From: Chloroflexota bacterium
GTDB lineage: Bacteria > Chloroflexota > Anaerolineae > Anaerolineales > UBA4823
Direction: 5' to 3'
DNA: 32,700 nucleotides
Assembly: GCA_020346705.1 (NCBI GenBank)
Contig: CP070785.1
Coordinates: 2,768,370-2,801,069 of the forward strand
Shown here piece by piece: positions 26,698 to 32,700 of this stretch. The notes under the pieces are model-generated. The model saw nothing but the letters and a program-made list of their open reading frames with translations, was not told the DNA's origin and made no database searches. Numbering within the stretch: position 1 is the first letter of the stretch; every line of letters starts with the position of its first letter. The translations under genes and the position numbers were made by a program.

Positions 26698-27372
26698 TTA
26701 TTCACCTTTATCGATGCCGGAAATTTGGATCGATCCAGTACGACTGCCATAATGCTTGTTCATACTGATCAAGATCGATGTCAATCCTTCAACAACCACC
26801 GCATTATCTAGGTTTCCGCTGTAATAAGCCTTCATACCCAGGGATTCGGCTAATTTGATCACTTCATCCGCATCTTTCGGATCATCAGCGCAAACTAACA
26901 CGTCTTCTTCAAGAGGTTTATCCAGGTTTTTTCGCAGCACTGCCGCAGGAACATTTTGGAACGCGGCCACAACCCGAACCTGATCTCCAAGGGTGGATTG
27001 AGCTAATCTGGCTGCCGAAGGAGGTGCTGGTGGTATTGGGTTTCGAAAATCAACCCTCGCGGTGGCATCGACCAGGATTTTTCCTTTCAAATCATCTTTG
27101 AGCGATTTGATCGCAGGTTCATGTGCTGTGTAAACGACGGTCAGCACACAAATATCTGCTTTACTTGCTGCCACACCATTCTCGAACCCTAGAATTGATT
27201 CGCTCTCTAAAATTTTGTTCAATTCGTCTGCAGTTTTTTGGGCTTTCTCATGCAGGCGTGAACCAATGATCACTGGGTAGCCGGCCATAGCCCAACGTAA
27301 CGCTAAACCGGGTCCCTCTTTCCCAGTGCCTCCTAATATTGCCAGCGTTGGTAGAGTATTTTGAGATGTCAT
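26698..27372 (-). CDS. npdG: NADPH-dependent F420 reductase
   Basis: Transfers hydride between NADP(H) and F420. LAILGGTGKEGPGLALRWAMAG at about residues 10-31 and IIGSRLHEKAQKTADELN match the NADP-binding half of Fno/NpdG-type enzymes, where the Ser-Arg after the second strand recognises the NADP phosphate. C-terminal SLGMKAYYSGNLDNAVVVEGLTS is also family-like. Length 224 aa is normal. It links the F420 pool to central NADPH and sits between SsnA and CofE with gaps of 11 and 20 nt. Confidence 0.92.
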   Translation of the reverse strand: MTSQNTLPTLAILGGTGKEGPGLALRWAMAGYPVIIGSRLHEKAQKTADELNKILESESILGFENGVAASKADICVLTVVYTAHEPAIKSLKDDLKGKILVDATARVDFRNPIPPAPPSAARLAQSTLGDQVRVVAAFQNVPAAVLRKNLDKPLEEDVLVCADDPKDADEVIKLAESLGMKAYYSGNLDNAVVVEGLTSILISMNKHYGSRTGSIQISGIDKGE

Positions 27373-27383
27373 TGCTGCTCCAA

Positions 27384-28736
27384 TTACATAGGTACAAATG
27401 TGTTATATCTTTCCCAAACCGCGGGAGCCAAATTCTGTGCTTTGGAGGTGACCGCTTCTTCGTCCATAGTCAGCAAAACCCGATCACGCATCAGAATCTC
27501 ACCATCAACGATCGTGGTTGTGACCATGCTCTCGTTAAACCCAAAGATGATTTGCCAGGGTAAGTTCCCCTCACTCAATGGAGTGTGAGGATGGTAATCA
27601 ACAAAGATCAGATCAGCGAAGGCTCCGGGAACTATCTGGCCTAAAGGGGCTTCTGGAAAGAACTTGTTCGCTAAAGCCGCATTATTATATACCCCTGTCT
27701 CGACAGCATCAATACCAGAAAATCTCCTTGGATCACGGTGCCAGACCTTATGCAGTAAATAGGCGGTTTTCCACTCTTCCCACATGGTATGACTAAAACC
27801 ATCCGTGCCGATTCCCACCCTGATTCCAGCCCTTAATAGATCCTCAACGGGGGCAACGCCGACGCCATTATTCATGTTGGAGCGCGGCTGGTGCGTTACC
27901 CATGTTTCAGTTTCCGCAAGGAGCTCCGCCTCTTTAATATCGATATGAACCGCATGTGCGACGATGGTCTTGGAACCCAGGATGCCATGCTCAAATAACC
28001 GGTCAACGACACGTTTTTCTGACTTTCCCAGGCTGTCGTACTCATCGGCTTCATGCTCGGCGACGTGGATATGGAATCCTTCACCTTCTGGTGCAGCCTG
28101 GCGGCATGCCTCCAAGGTTTCATCGGAGAGTGTCAGGCTGGCGTGCAAACCAAAAGTAGCAGCTACCCTGCCTCCTGCATTTCGCTCGATGAGGTTGCGT
28201 TCCAGGAAACGGACATTTTCCTGTATACCTGCTTCAGCTTTCTCATTTCCATCTCGATCAGTGACTTCATAACACAGGACCGCACGTAAACCAGATCGGT
28301 TGACAGCCTCGGCGATCACATCCAAAGATCCATCAATGGCGTTTGGTGATGCATGATGATCGATTAGTGTGGTTGTGCCGTGCTTTATGGCATCAATCAA
28401 CATCACCTCCGCTGAAGCGCGTACATCATCCACTCCCAGGGCTTTGTCTAACGGCCACCAAAGTTTGCGCAGGATGTCTGGAAAATCCTTCGGTGCAGTT
28501 CCAGGGATAGCCATCCCGCGCGCAAATGCGCCGTAGAAATGGGTGTGTGCACAAATATTTCCCGGCATTACATACTGGCCATTTGCGTCCAGAATTTCAG
28601 AATCCGGGAAATCCTGCTTTAGCTGGTCTTGCGGCCCAATTTTTTTTATTCGACCAGATGAGATTTTGACTGCCTGCCCATCCAAAACATGATTGGGATT
28701 TTCCCAGGTTATCAACTTTCCATTGGTGATCAACAT
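27384..28736 (-). CDS. ssnA: SsnA-like amidohydrolase/aminohydrolase
   Basis: Metal-dependent hydrolase of the cytosine/guanine-deaminase-like amidohydrolase group, 450 aa. His64/His66 (AHTHFYG), LIDHHASPNAIDGSL, HIHVAEHE, VAHAVH and GTDGFSHTMWEE supply the expected metal and catalytic residues. ILRKLWWPLDKAL, IDHHASP, CYEVTDRDG and RSNMNN match E. coli SsnA, a protein whose distribution follows selenium-dependent molybdenum hydroxylases. Its substrate is unproven and is presumed to be an amino-purine or related heterocycle. The presence of YqeB and YqeC in the same window supports the SsnA call. Co-directional with the F420 genes; 11 nt to npdG. Confidence 0.87.
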   Translation of the reverse strand: MLITNGKLITWENPNHVLDGQAVKISSGRIKKIGPQDQLKQDFPDSEILDANGQYVMPGNICAHTHFYGAFARGMAIPGTAPKDFPDILRKLWWPLDKALGVDDVRASAEVMLIDAIKHGTTTLIDHHASPNAIDGSLDVIAEAVNRSGLRAVLCYEVTDRDGNEKAEAGIQENVRFLERNLIERNAGGRVAATFGLHASLTLSDETLEACRQAAPEGEGFHIHVAEHEADEYDSLGKSEKRVVDRLFEHGILGSKTIVAHAVHIDIKEAELLAETETWVTHQPRSNMNNGVGVAPVEDLLRAGIRVGIGTDGFSHTMWEEWKTAYLLHKVWHRDPRRFSGIDAVETGVYNNAALANKFFPEAPLGQIVPGAFADLIFVDYHPHTPLSEGNLPWQIIFGFNESMVTTTIVDGEILMRDRVLLTMDEEAVTSKAQNLAPAVWERYNTFVPM

Positions 28737-28755
28737 GACCCTGCTTCTCCTATAA

Positions 28756-29229
28756 TTAGAATGACCGGACGATCATTTCTTGTTCCGGGTCTTCAACCGC
28801 TCCGGGAATTAGGTCGCGTATCCATTTTATCGCCTCTTCACTGGAATAATCCAAACCCTCCTTAGCCAGACAGGCAACAAACATGCCTGTCCGTCCAAGA
28901 CCAGCATGGCAATGAATGACTAACCCCTTTCCAGATTGAGAAATCGACAGCGCTTTCTGAATCATATCCCGGAGAGCTACCATGTCTGGGGTACCGAAAT
29001 CGGGGATGGGAAGATAAAGGATATCAAATCCCTCGCTGCGATAAAGTTGGCGCAAATCATATCCTGTAATCCGTTGGACTTCTTCGTCACTCGACAGCAT
29101 GATGATCCAGGAGATTTTCCGATCCTTATATTCAGGGATCAAATCTCCACCTCGGTCATATGTACTATAAGGCATCGCGCTGCGATATACGGATCCAGAA
29201 GTGTTAAGGGGGATTTCGGTCAGTTCCAT
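28756..29229 (-). CDS. Tyrosine/dual-specificity protein phosphatase
   Basis: 157-aa Cys-based phosphatase. The signature HCHAGLGRTG (residues 106-115) gives nucleophile Cys107 and Arg113, and Asp77 in PIPDFGTPD is the likely general acid. N-terminal GSVYRSAMPYS is typical of this group. The fold would accept phosphotyrosine, phosphoserine or small phosphates, and the substrate is unknown. It precedes ssnA by 19 nt, so it is in the same unit, although no kinase is nearby. Confidence 0.9.
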   Translation of the reverse strand: MELTEIPLNTSGSVYRSAMPYSTYDRGGDLIPEYKDRKISWIIMLSSDEEVQRITGYDLRQLYRSEGFDILYLPIPDFGTPDMVALRDMIQKALSISQSGKGLVIHCHAGLGRTGMFVACLAKEGLDYSSEEAIKWIRDLIPGAVEDPEQEMIVRSF

Positions 29230-29304
29230 TGATAAATATCGAATACGATCTCTTTTGAAATCGAAGATCCAGGAGGAATTTATTTCAGAATTAAAAACTC
29301 CAAA

Positions 29305-29916
29305 TTAATCAAATATCGTTGGACGATCTGAAGACAATGCCTGGAAAGCGTCATGGACGTGTCGTTCTCTAGTTCGCTCTCCAGATAACGAATTTGGAAT
29401 CTCTTCCTGGGCGAAAAAGGCAACCTCAGAAGTTTCATCGCTTACCCGAGGAGCTCCTCCGAGTATATCGCAGAGAAACACGATTTTAAACGCATGGAAG
29501 ATTTCCAATGGTCCTGTGCGATTCGCATCATAAACACCAATTACTTTGCGAGCCTTAACTTCGAATCCTGATTCCTCTAATACTTCCCTTTCCACAGCTT
29601 CTGAAGGAACATCTCCGACATCGGCCCATCCACCAGGCAGCGTCCATCCCCCATCCGCGATTTCACGGACGAACAGCAGTTTCTCCTGTTTAAATACCGC
29701 ACCCCTAACATCGATCCTTGGAGTTGCATAACCTGTTTGGCGACTGAATATCTCAACCAATTCAGAGCAATCTAGATTTGTATGGGTACTGATAATCTCC
29801 GCGGAAATCTCCATCAATCTGGAAAAGCGTTCTAGTTGGTAATGGTTTTCCGCAAAATGCAATCCCGTTTGGGAGATGGACTGGATTTCTCTTGCCCATT
29901 TAAGCCATAGTGGCAT
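29305..29916 (-). CDS. NUDIX hydrolase with N-terminal helical domain (ADP-ribose pyrophosphatase-like)
   Basis: Residues 1-70 form a helical N-terminal domain (LKWAREIQSISQTGLHFA..., ending YATPRIDVRGAVF) typical of the Nudix_N_2 group. The Nudix box is GGWADVGDVPSEAVEREVLEESGF, with Asp where many have Glu at its first acidic position, and REVLEESG intact. It probably hydrolyses ADP-ribose or a nucleotide sugar. The ATG at 29916 matches the homologous N-terminus but lacks a ribosome site. The frame stays open up to a TTG at 30003. A strong palindrome lies 60-83 nt upstream of the ATG. It may lead the SsnA/F420 unit. Confidence 0.87.
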   Translation of the reverse strand: MPLWLKWAREIQSISQTGLHFAENHYQLERFSRLMEISAEIISTHTNLDCSELVEIFSRQTGYATPRIDVRGAVFKQEKLLFVREIADGGWTLPGGWADVGDVPSEAVEREVLEESGFEVKARKVIGVYDANRTGPLEIFHAFKIVFLCDILGGAPRVSDETSEVAFFAQEEIPNSLSGERTRERHVHDAFQALSSDRPTIFD

Positions 29917-29975
29917 AATGTTTTTTTGTTGATTTGTAATATCTAACTCCAATCTGAAATCTAAGTTCTGATTAA

Positions 29976-29999
29976 TTGATAATAACTGATTATCATCAA
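29976..29999. promoter_or_regulatory. Inverted repeat upstream of the NUDIX gene, candidate operator
   Basis: TTGATAATAA-CTGA-TTATCATCAA is a 10-4-10 inverted repeat with one mismatch. It also contains a perfect 7-5-7 palindrome TGATAAT / ATTATCA. It lies 60 nt above the preferred NUDIX ATG, in AT-rich DNA. Half-sites resemble GATAAT-type Fur-family boxes, although the spacing differs. Confidence 0.45.
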
Positions 30000-30061
30000 C
30001 CAATTAGGGTTCGATCCTTGGGCGTGTAAATTATTAACCTCTTTTATTATCCAGGATCACT

Positions 30062-30936
30062 TCAATCAGCACTTCCTAAAACACTCCCAACCCTATCCCA
30101 GGCAACATCAAGTACTTCTTGGAGGAGGACCTTCACAATCGGTGAGCGATAATCCATTGCTGATCGATATGGGTTGGTCCTTAATAACAATTCATCCGAC
30201 ATGGCTTAGAAAACCATATCTTTCAAGGCTGGAGTCAAAGTTTTCACCTAGGATTACTTATTCATCCTGCCTGGTCCGCATTGGTACCGGACCTGAAGTA
30301 CCTAGAGCAAGACGAGCCTCAGCTATGTGGTTTTTTTCGCAATGCATCCAATGGGCAACAATAATTACCGGGTGTGAAATTCCTTGGGGGAGCATCACCC
30401 TCCAAAACGCAGAAGCTTTCCCATCGTCGAGACGGGGGATGTAAAATCCTACGATAAGTACCTGACTCTCCTCTATGGTTGAACGTCCTGGTCCGATGAA
30501 TATAATTTCTAGGTCTGTTATCCTTGCTCGTTCCAATCCAACAGCTTCCAACTTGGATCCGAGAGCTATAAAAACTACTGTTCCATCCCTGCCGAAATCG
30601 CCTGTCCGACATTATCACCCAATCTTGCGGTATTCCGAACTTAGAAAGCTACAATCTGGTTAAATGCTTCAACTATTGCCTGACCATTTTTATTAACCAA
30701 TGGAGATGTAATAATTTGGTTCAGAGGTACTGCCGCTCCATTGAAAAATTATCTCCCCTGTCCTCAATAGCATTTAGCTCCGGAATGTTGCAAATATCCA
30801 CCAGATTTTCTACCAGAGGTTGATTTCCGTGCTGAATTTCCAGAAGCAAGTCGGTGCCATCCGCGATCACCTTAGCTGCATTAGTGATCATGAATAAGAC
30901 TTCAGGTATAGATTATGCGAGGTAGTAATTCTTCTA
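30062..30936 (-). pseudogene. Decayed FAD-binding subunit of a molybdenum hydroxylase
   Basis: No single frame spans this stretch, but four successive pieces on the minus strand align with a CoxM-type FAD subunit of about 290 aa. Piece 1 (30933 to about 30745): NYYLA-stop-SIPEVL, KVIADGTDLLLEIQHG, LVDICNIPELNAIED. Frameshift in a T-rich run near 30741-30750. Piece 2 (to about 30600): GAAVPLNQIITSPLV, then TAA (30641-30643), VRNTARLGDNVGQAIS. Frameshift near 30585-30600. Piece 3: FIALGSKLEAVGLE, GPGRSTIEESQ, SAFWRVMLPQG, ARLALGTSGPVPMRTRQDE, TAA (30258-30260), VILGENFDSSLE. Frameshift near 30180-30200. Piece 4 (30169-30062): YRSPIVKVLLQEVLDVAW to a final TGA. It would have encoded a third FAD subunit. 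Confidence 0.85.
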
Positions 30937-31239
30937 GAGAGAAATGGATCGGCGACCGGCGGTTCTATAAACGGAAAATCCCGAATCGAGAGAAAACCAC
31001 GAGAATTGCGGCTCTTTTCGACAGGCTTAAATCCGACTCCACCGCAGGGTTTTCCTGCGACGACTACCGGTCCGAGTAAAAACCATACTTACTCACCGTC
31101 TGGATTAATACTTGGATAGTATTGATTAATCTCATCCCCTCGGTTCATTTTTTAGCATATAATCGGATAATTCTATCGATGCTTTGTAATTTATATACTG
31201 AAGAATCCCTTCCTGATAGATCAACGTGAGGTGGAAAGA
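30937..31239. other. Intergenic stretch without a convincing gene
   Basis: About 300 nt between the FAD pseudogene and the MOSC gene. It holds a perfect 6-bp hairpin CGCAGG-GTTTT-CCTGCG at 31043-31059. A 103-nt segment read on the minus strand (30972-31074) can be drawn as a damaged long-variable-arm tRNA (see findings). A TATAAT at 31158-31163 is about 76 nt before the MOSC ATG and is a plausible -10, but no good -35 precedes it. No open frame in this interval looks coding. Confidence 0.5.
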
Positions 31240-31746
31240 ATGGTATTTCAAGGTCAACTACTATCAATTTTTATTCGTCCGACACCTGGTGAACGAGTAT
31301 TAGAACTTAAAGAGGTCCATGCTGTGCCAGGTAAGGGATTGAAAGGGGATTATTACTATAATGGGATTGCTCATAAAGGTAGGGAACCAGCCCGCGAATT
31401 GACTTTGATTGAAAAAGAAACCTTACAGACTCTTGAACACGAGAATAAGATATCTCTTAGTCCTGCAGATAGCCGGAGAAATTTACTCACTGAAAATGTG
31501 CGATTAAACCAGCTGGTTGGTAAGGAATTTCGCGTTGGCGATGTAACCCTGAAAGGCATTCGACTTTGTGAACCATGCTCACATCTGGCTTCACTTACCC
31601 AAGAGGCAATACTTCCGGCATTGGTCCATCGCGGGGGATTGCGGGCGGAAATCCTAACAGAAGGCGTTATTCGCGTTGGCGATCCAATTTCATATTCTGG
31701 TGGTGTTCAGATGGAAGAGGTGCCACATGCAGAACCAAATAATTGA
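31240..31746 (+). CDS. MOSC-domain protein
   Basis: 168-aa stand-alone MOSC (Mo cofactor sulfurase C-terminal) domain, a fold that binds molybdenum cofactor or carries sulfur. GLKGDYYYNG, RELTLIEKET, SRRNLLTENVRLNQLVGKEFRVGDV and LCEPCSHL follow the family, with the conserved Cys in the CEPC segment. ATG at 31240 is preferred over GTG at 31231 because AGGTGG lies 7 nt before the ATG. It overlaps the DUF1361 gene by 20 nt. The link to molybdenum hydroxylases in the window is functional, although it is transcribed on the other strand. Confidence 0.9.
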   Translation: MVFQGQLLSIFIRPTPGERVLELKEVHAVPGKGLKGDYYYNGIAHKGREPARELTLIEKETLQTLEHENKISLSPADSRRNLLTENVRLNQLVGKEFRVGDVTLKGIRLCEPCSHLASLTQEAILPALVHRGGLRAEILTEGVIRVGDPISYSGGVQMEEVPHAEPNN

Positions 31747-32419
31747 TTTGAGAAGATTGCATCAATTTCTCTCCCAGCAAACAATTTATCCGTTATTACT
31801 CTCCACATTCTTATGCCTGGCATTATTTTCTGCCCGTGTTGTACAAAGCCATTCGCTTGCCTTCGGCAATCTGATATGGAATTTGTTTTTAGCCTGGCTG
31901 CCGTTCCTGTTTAGTATTTGGGCAGCTGCTCTTTACACGACAAATTCTGGGCGGTGGTGGGTAATTTCTTTTCTAGGATTTCTGTGGTTGATCTTCTTTC
32001 CTAATGCCCCATACATCATCACCGATTTCCTGCATTTAGCAGTTCGCCCCAGAGTTCCATTGTGGTTTGATATTTTGATGTTGGCCGCTTTTGCCTGGAC
32101 CGGATTTTTCCTGGCGATCGCTTCCTTGAGAACAATGCAATTACTGGTTAAGAAGCATGTCGGCTGGATGGTGAGCTGGGTATTTGCTGGCTCTGTACTC
32201 ACATTGGGTGGCATTGGAATCTACCTCGGACGATTTTCACGCTGGAACAGCTGGGATATATTTTTCTATCCCAAAGAGATTTTCTATGATGTGGCAGTTC
32301 GACTGGCCAATCCATTTAGCAATTTGAGCTTCTTTGGATTTACAGGTATTTTCACTGCATTTTTAATTGTTTCTTATCTTATGTTTATCTCTATTCGAAG
32401 AGACTCAAATATAATTTAA
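31727..32419 (+). CDS. DUF1361 integral membrane protein
   Basis: 230-aa polytopic protein with about six hydrophobic helices. The family motif FFPNAPYIITDFLHL is near residues 88-102, followed by PLWFDILMLAAFAWTGF. These are hallmarks of DUF1361, whose function is unknown. ATG at 31727 lies inside the MOSC gene with GGAAGAGGTG upstream. A longer reading starting at 31676 is out of frame with the MOSC protein and lacks a ribosome site. Confidence 0.85.
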   Translation: MQNQIIDLRRLHQFLSQQTIYPLLLSTFLCLALFSARVVQSHSLAFGNLIWNLFLAWLPFLFSIWAAALYTTNSGRWWVISFLGFLWLIFFPNAPYIITDFLHLAVRPRVPLWFDILMLAAFAWTGFFLAIASLRTMQLLVKKHVGWMVSWVFAGSVLTLGGIGIYLGRFSRWNSWDIFFYPKEIFYDVAVRLANPFSNLSFFGFTGIFTAFLIVSYLMFISIRRDSNII

Positions 32420-32464
32420 AAATCCTGAGTAAAATGAAATATCTCTACCAACAAGGAGAACTAC

Positions 32465-32700
32465 ATGCCCGATCTAAGGAGTGAAGCGCTTGAATATGCG
32501 CAAAGCAACAATTCACGGTTCCTAGGTGAATTAGAGGAATTCGTCACCATCCCTTCAATATCTACCGATCCTGAACATGCTGGAGATATGGAACAGGCAG
32601 CAAATTGGGTTGCTCAAAAATTTGAAAAACTGAATCTAGGCAATGTAAAAATTCTCCCTACTGGAGGCCATCCGGCAGTTTATGCAGAACTAAAGAGCAA
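32465..32700 (+). CDS. M20-family metallopeptidase, 3'-truncated by window edge
   Basis: 78 codons visible and open to the window end. The N-terminus (FLGELEEFVTIPSISTDPEHAGDM, then AANWVAQKFEKLNL and TGGHPAVYAEL) is typical of M20 dipeptidases or succinyl-diaminopimelate desuccinylase-like enzymes. AAGGAG lies 7 nt before the ATG. The metal ligands lie beyond the window, so the exact subfamily cannot be judged. Confidence 0.85.
   Translation, partial: MPDLRSEALEYAQSNNSRFLGELEEFVTIPSISTDPEHAGDMEQAANWVAQKFEKLNLGNVKILPTGGHPAVYAELKS

Noticed and set aside
30142-30618. Three overlapping small open frames on both strands (97-100 codons)
   Set aside because: The minus-strand frame ending at 30258 is one piece of the FAD-subunit pseudogene. 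The others are its shadows and have no family-like sequence.
31043-31059. Stand-alone terminator hairpin
   Set aside because: The 6-bp stem has no U-run on either side and no gene ends nearby. It is better treated as an unexplained structure.
1-32700. CRISPR arrays, insertion sequences, integrase or attachment sites
   Set aside because: No regularly spaced repeats, terminal inverted repeats with transposase frames, or tRNA-integrase junctions were seen on either strand.

Overview
The window looks like a chromosomal segment of a Chloroflexota bacterium (Anaerolineae-like). This is inferred from gene content: a complete-looking F420 tail-assembly set, several aerobic-type molybdenum hydroxylase subunits, and moderate GC. 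It is not shown by any rRNA or marker gene. There is no IS element, CRISPR array, intact tRNA or phage gene. Almost everything between about 12.0 and 30.9 kb lies on the minus strand.

Layout. 0-2.4 kb, plus strand: the 3' part of a CstA-like transporter and an SDR protein that lacks the catalytic Tyr/Lys, ending in a bidirectional hairpin terminator. 2.4-3.8 kb, minus: ribosome silencing factor RsfS (non-AUG start), RNA 2',3'-cyclic phosphodiesterase ThpR and a single-domain response regulator with a visible promoter. 3.9-8.5 kb, minus: a YqeC-MocA fusion, YqeB and a molybdopterin-binding hydroxylase subunit. 8.7-12.0 kb: DinB-like protein, DUF1579-like barrel, small membrane protein and class III aminotransferase.

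12.0-22.1 kb, minus: a tightly packed run of eight genes. In transcription order they are a PaaI-type hotdog protein, a FAD subunit, a 2Fe-2S/molybdopterin fusion subunit, a CBS-type Mn pyrophosphatase, XdhC, a FAD/2Fe-2S fusion subunit, a two-helix membrane protein, and a 566-aa protein with a nucleoside-phosphorylase-like C-terminus. 22.3-30.0 kb, minus: Nudix hydrolase, tyrosine phosphatase, SsnA-like amidohydrolase, NADPH:F420 reductase, CofE, a decayed pyrophosphatase-like gene, a PPOX-type F420 enzyme, CofD, CofC and an LLM-type F420 oxidoreductase. 30.06-30.94 kb, minus: a FAD-subunit pseudogene broken by stops and frameshifts, found by reading three frames together. 31.2-32.7 kb, plus: MOSC protein, DUF1361 membrane protein and the start of an M20 peptidase.

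How it fits together. YqeB, YqeC and SsnA are genomic markers of selenium-dependent molybdenum hydroxylases, in which a labile selenium ligand rather than selenocysteine is thought to sit on the Mo. XdhC and MocA are the usual maturation factors for this enzyme superfamily. The two live hydroxylases can be assembled from complementary fusions: 773-aa Mo subunit plus FAD/2Fe-2S fusion, and 2Fe-2S/Mo fusion plus separate FAD subunit. SsnA and the phosphorylase-like protein point towards purine or other N-heterocycle catabolism. F420 tail assembly, hydride loading (NADPH:F420 reductase) and two F420-type oxidoreductases share a transcription unit with SsnA. A functional link between F420 and the hydroxylases is the most interesting hypothesis here, but it remains an inference.
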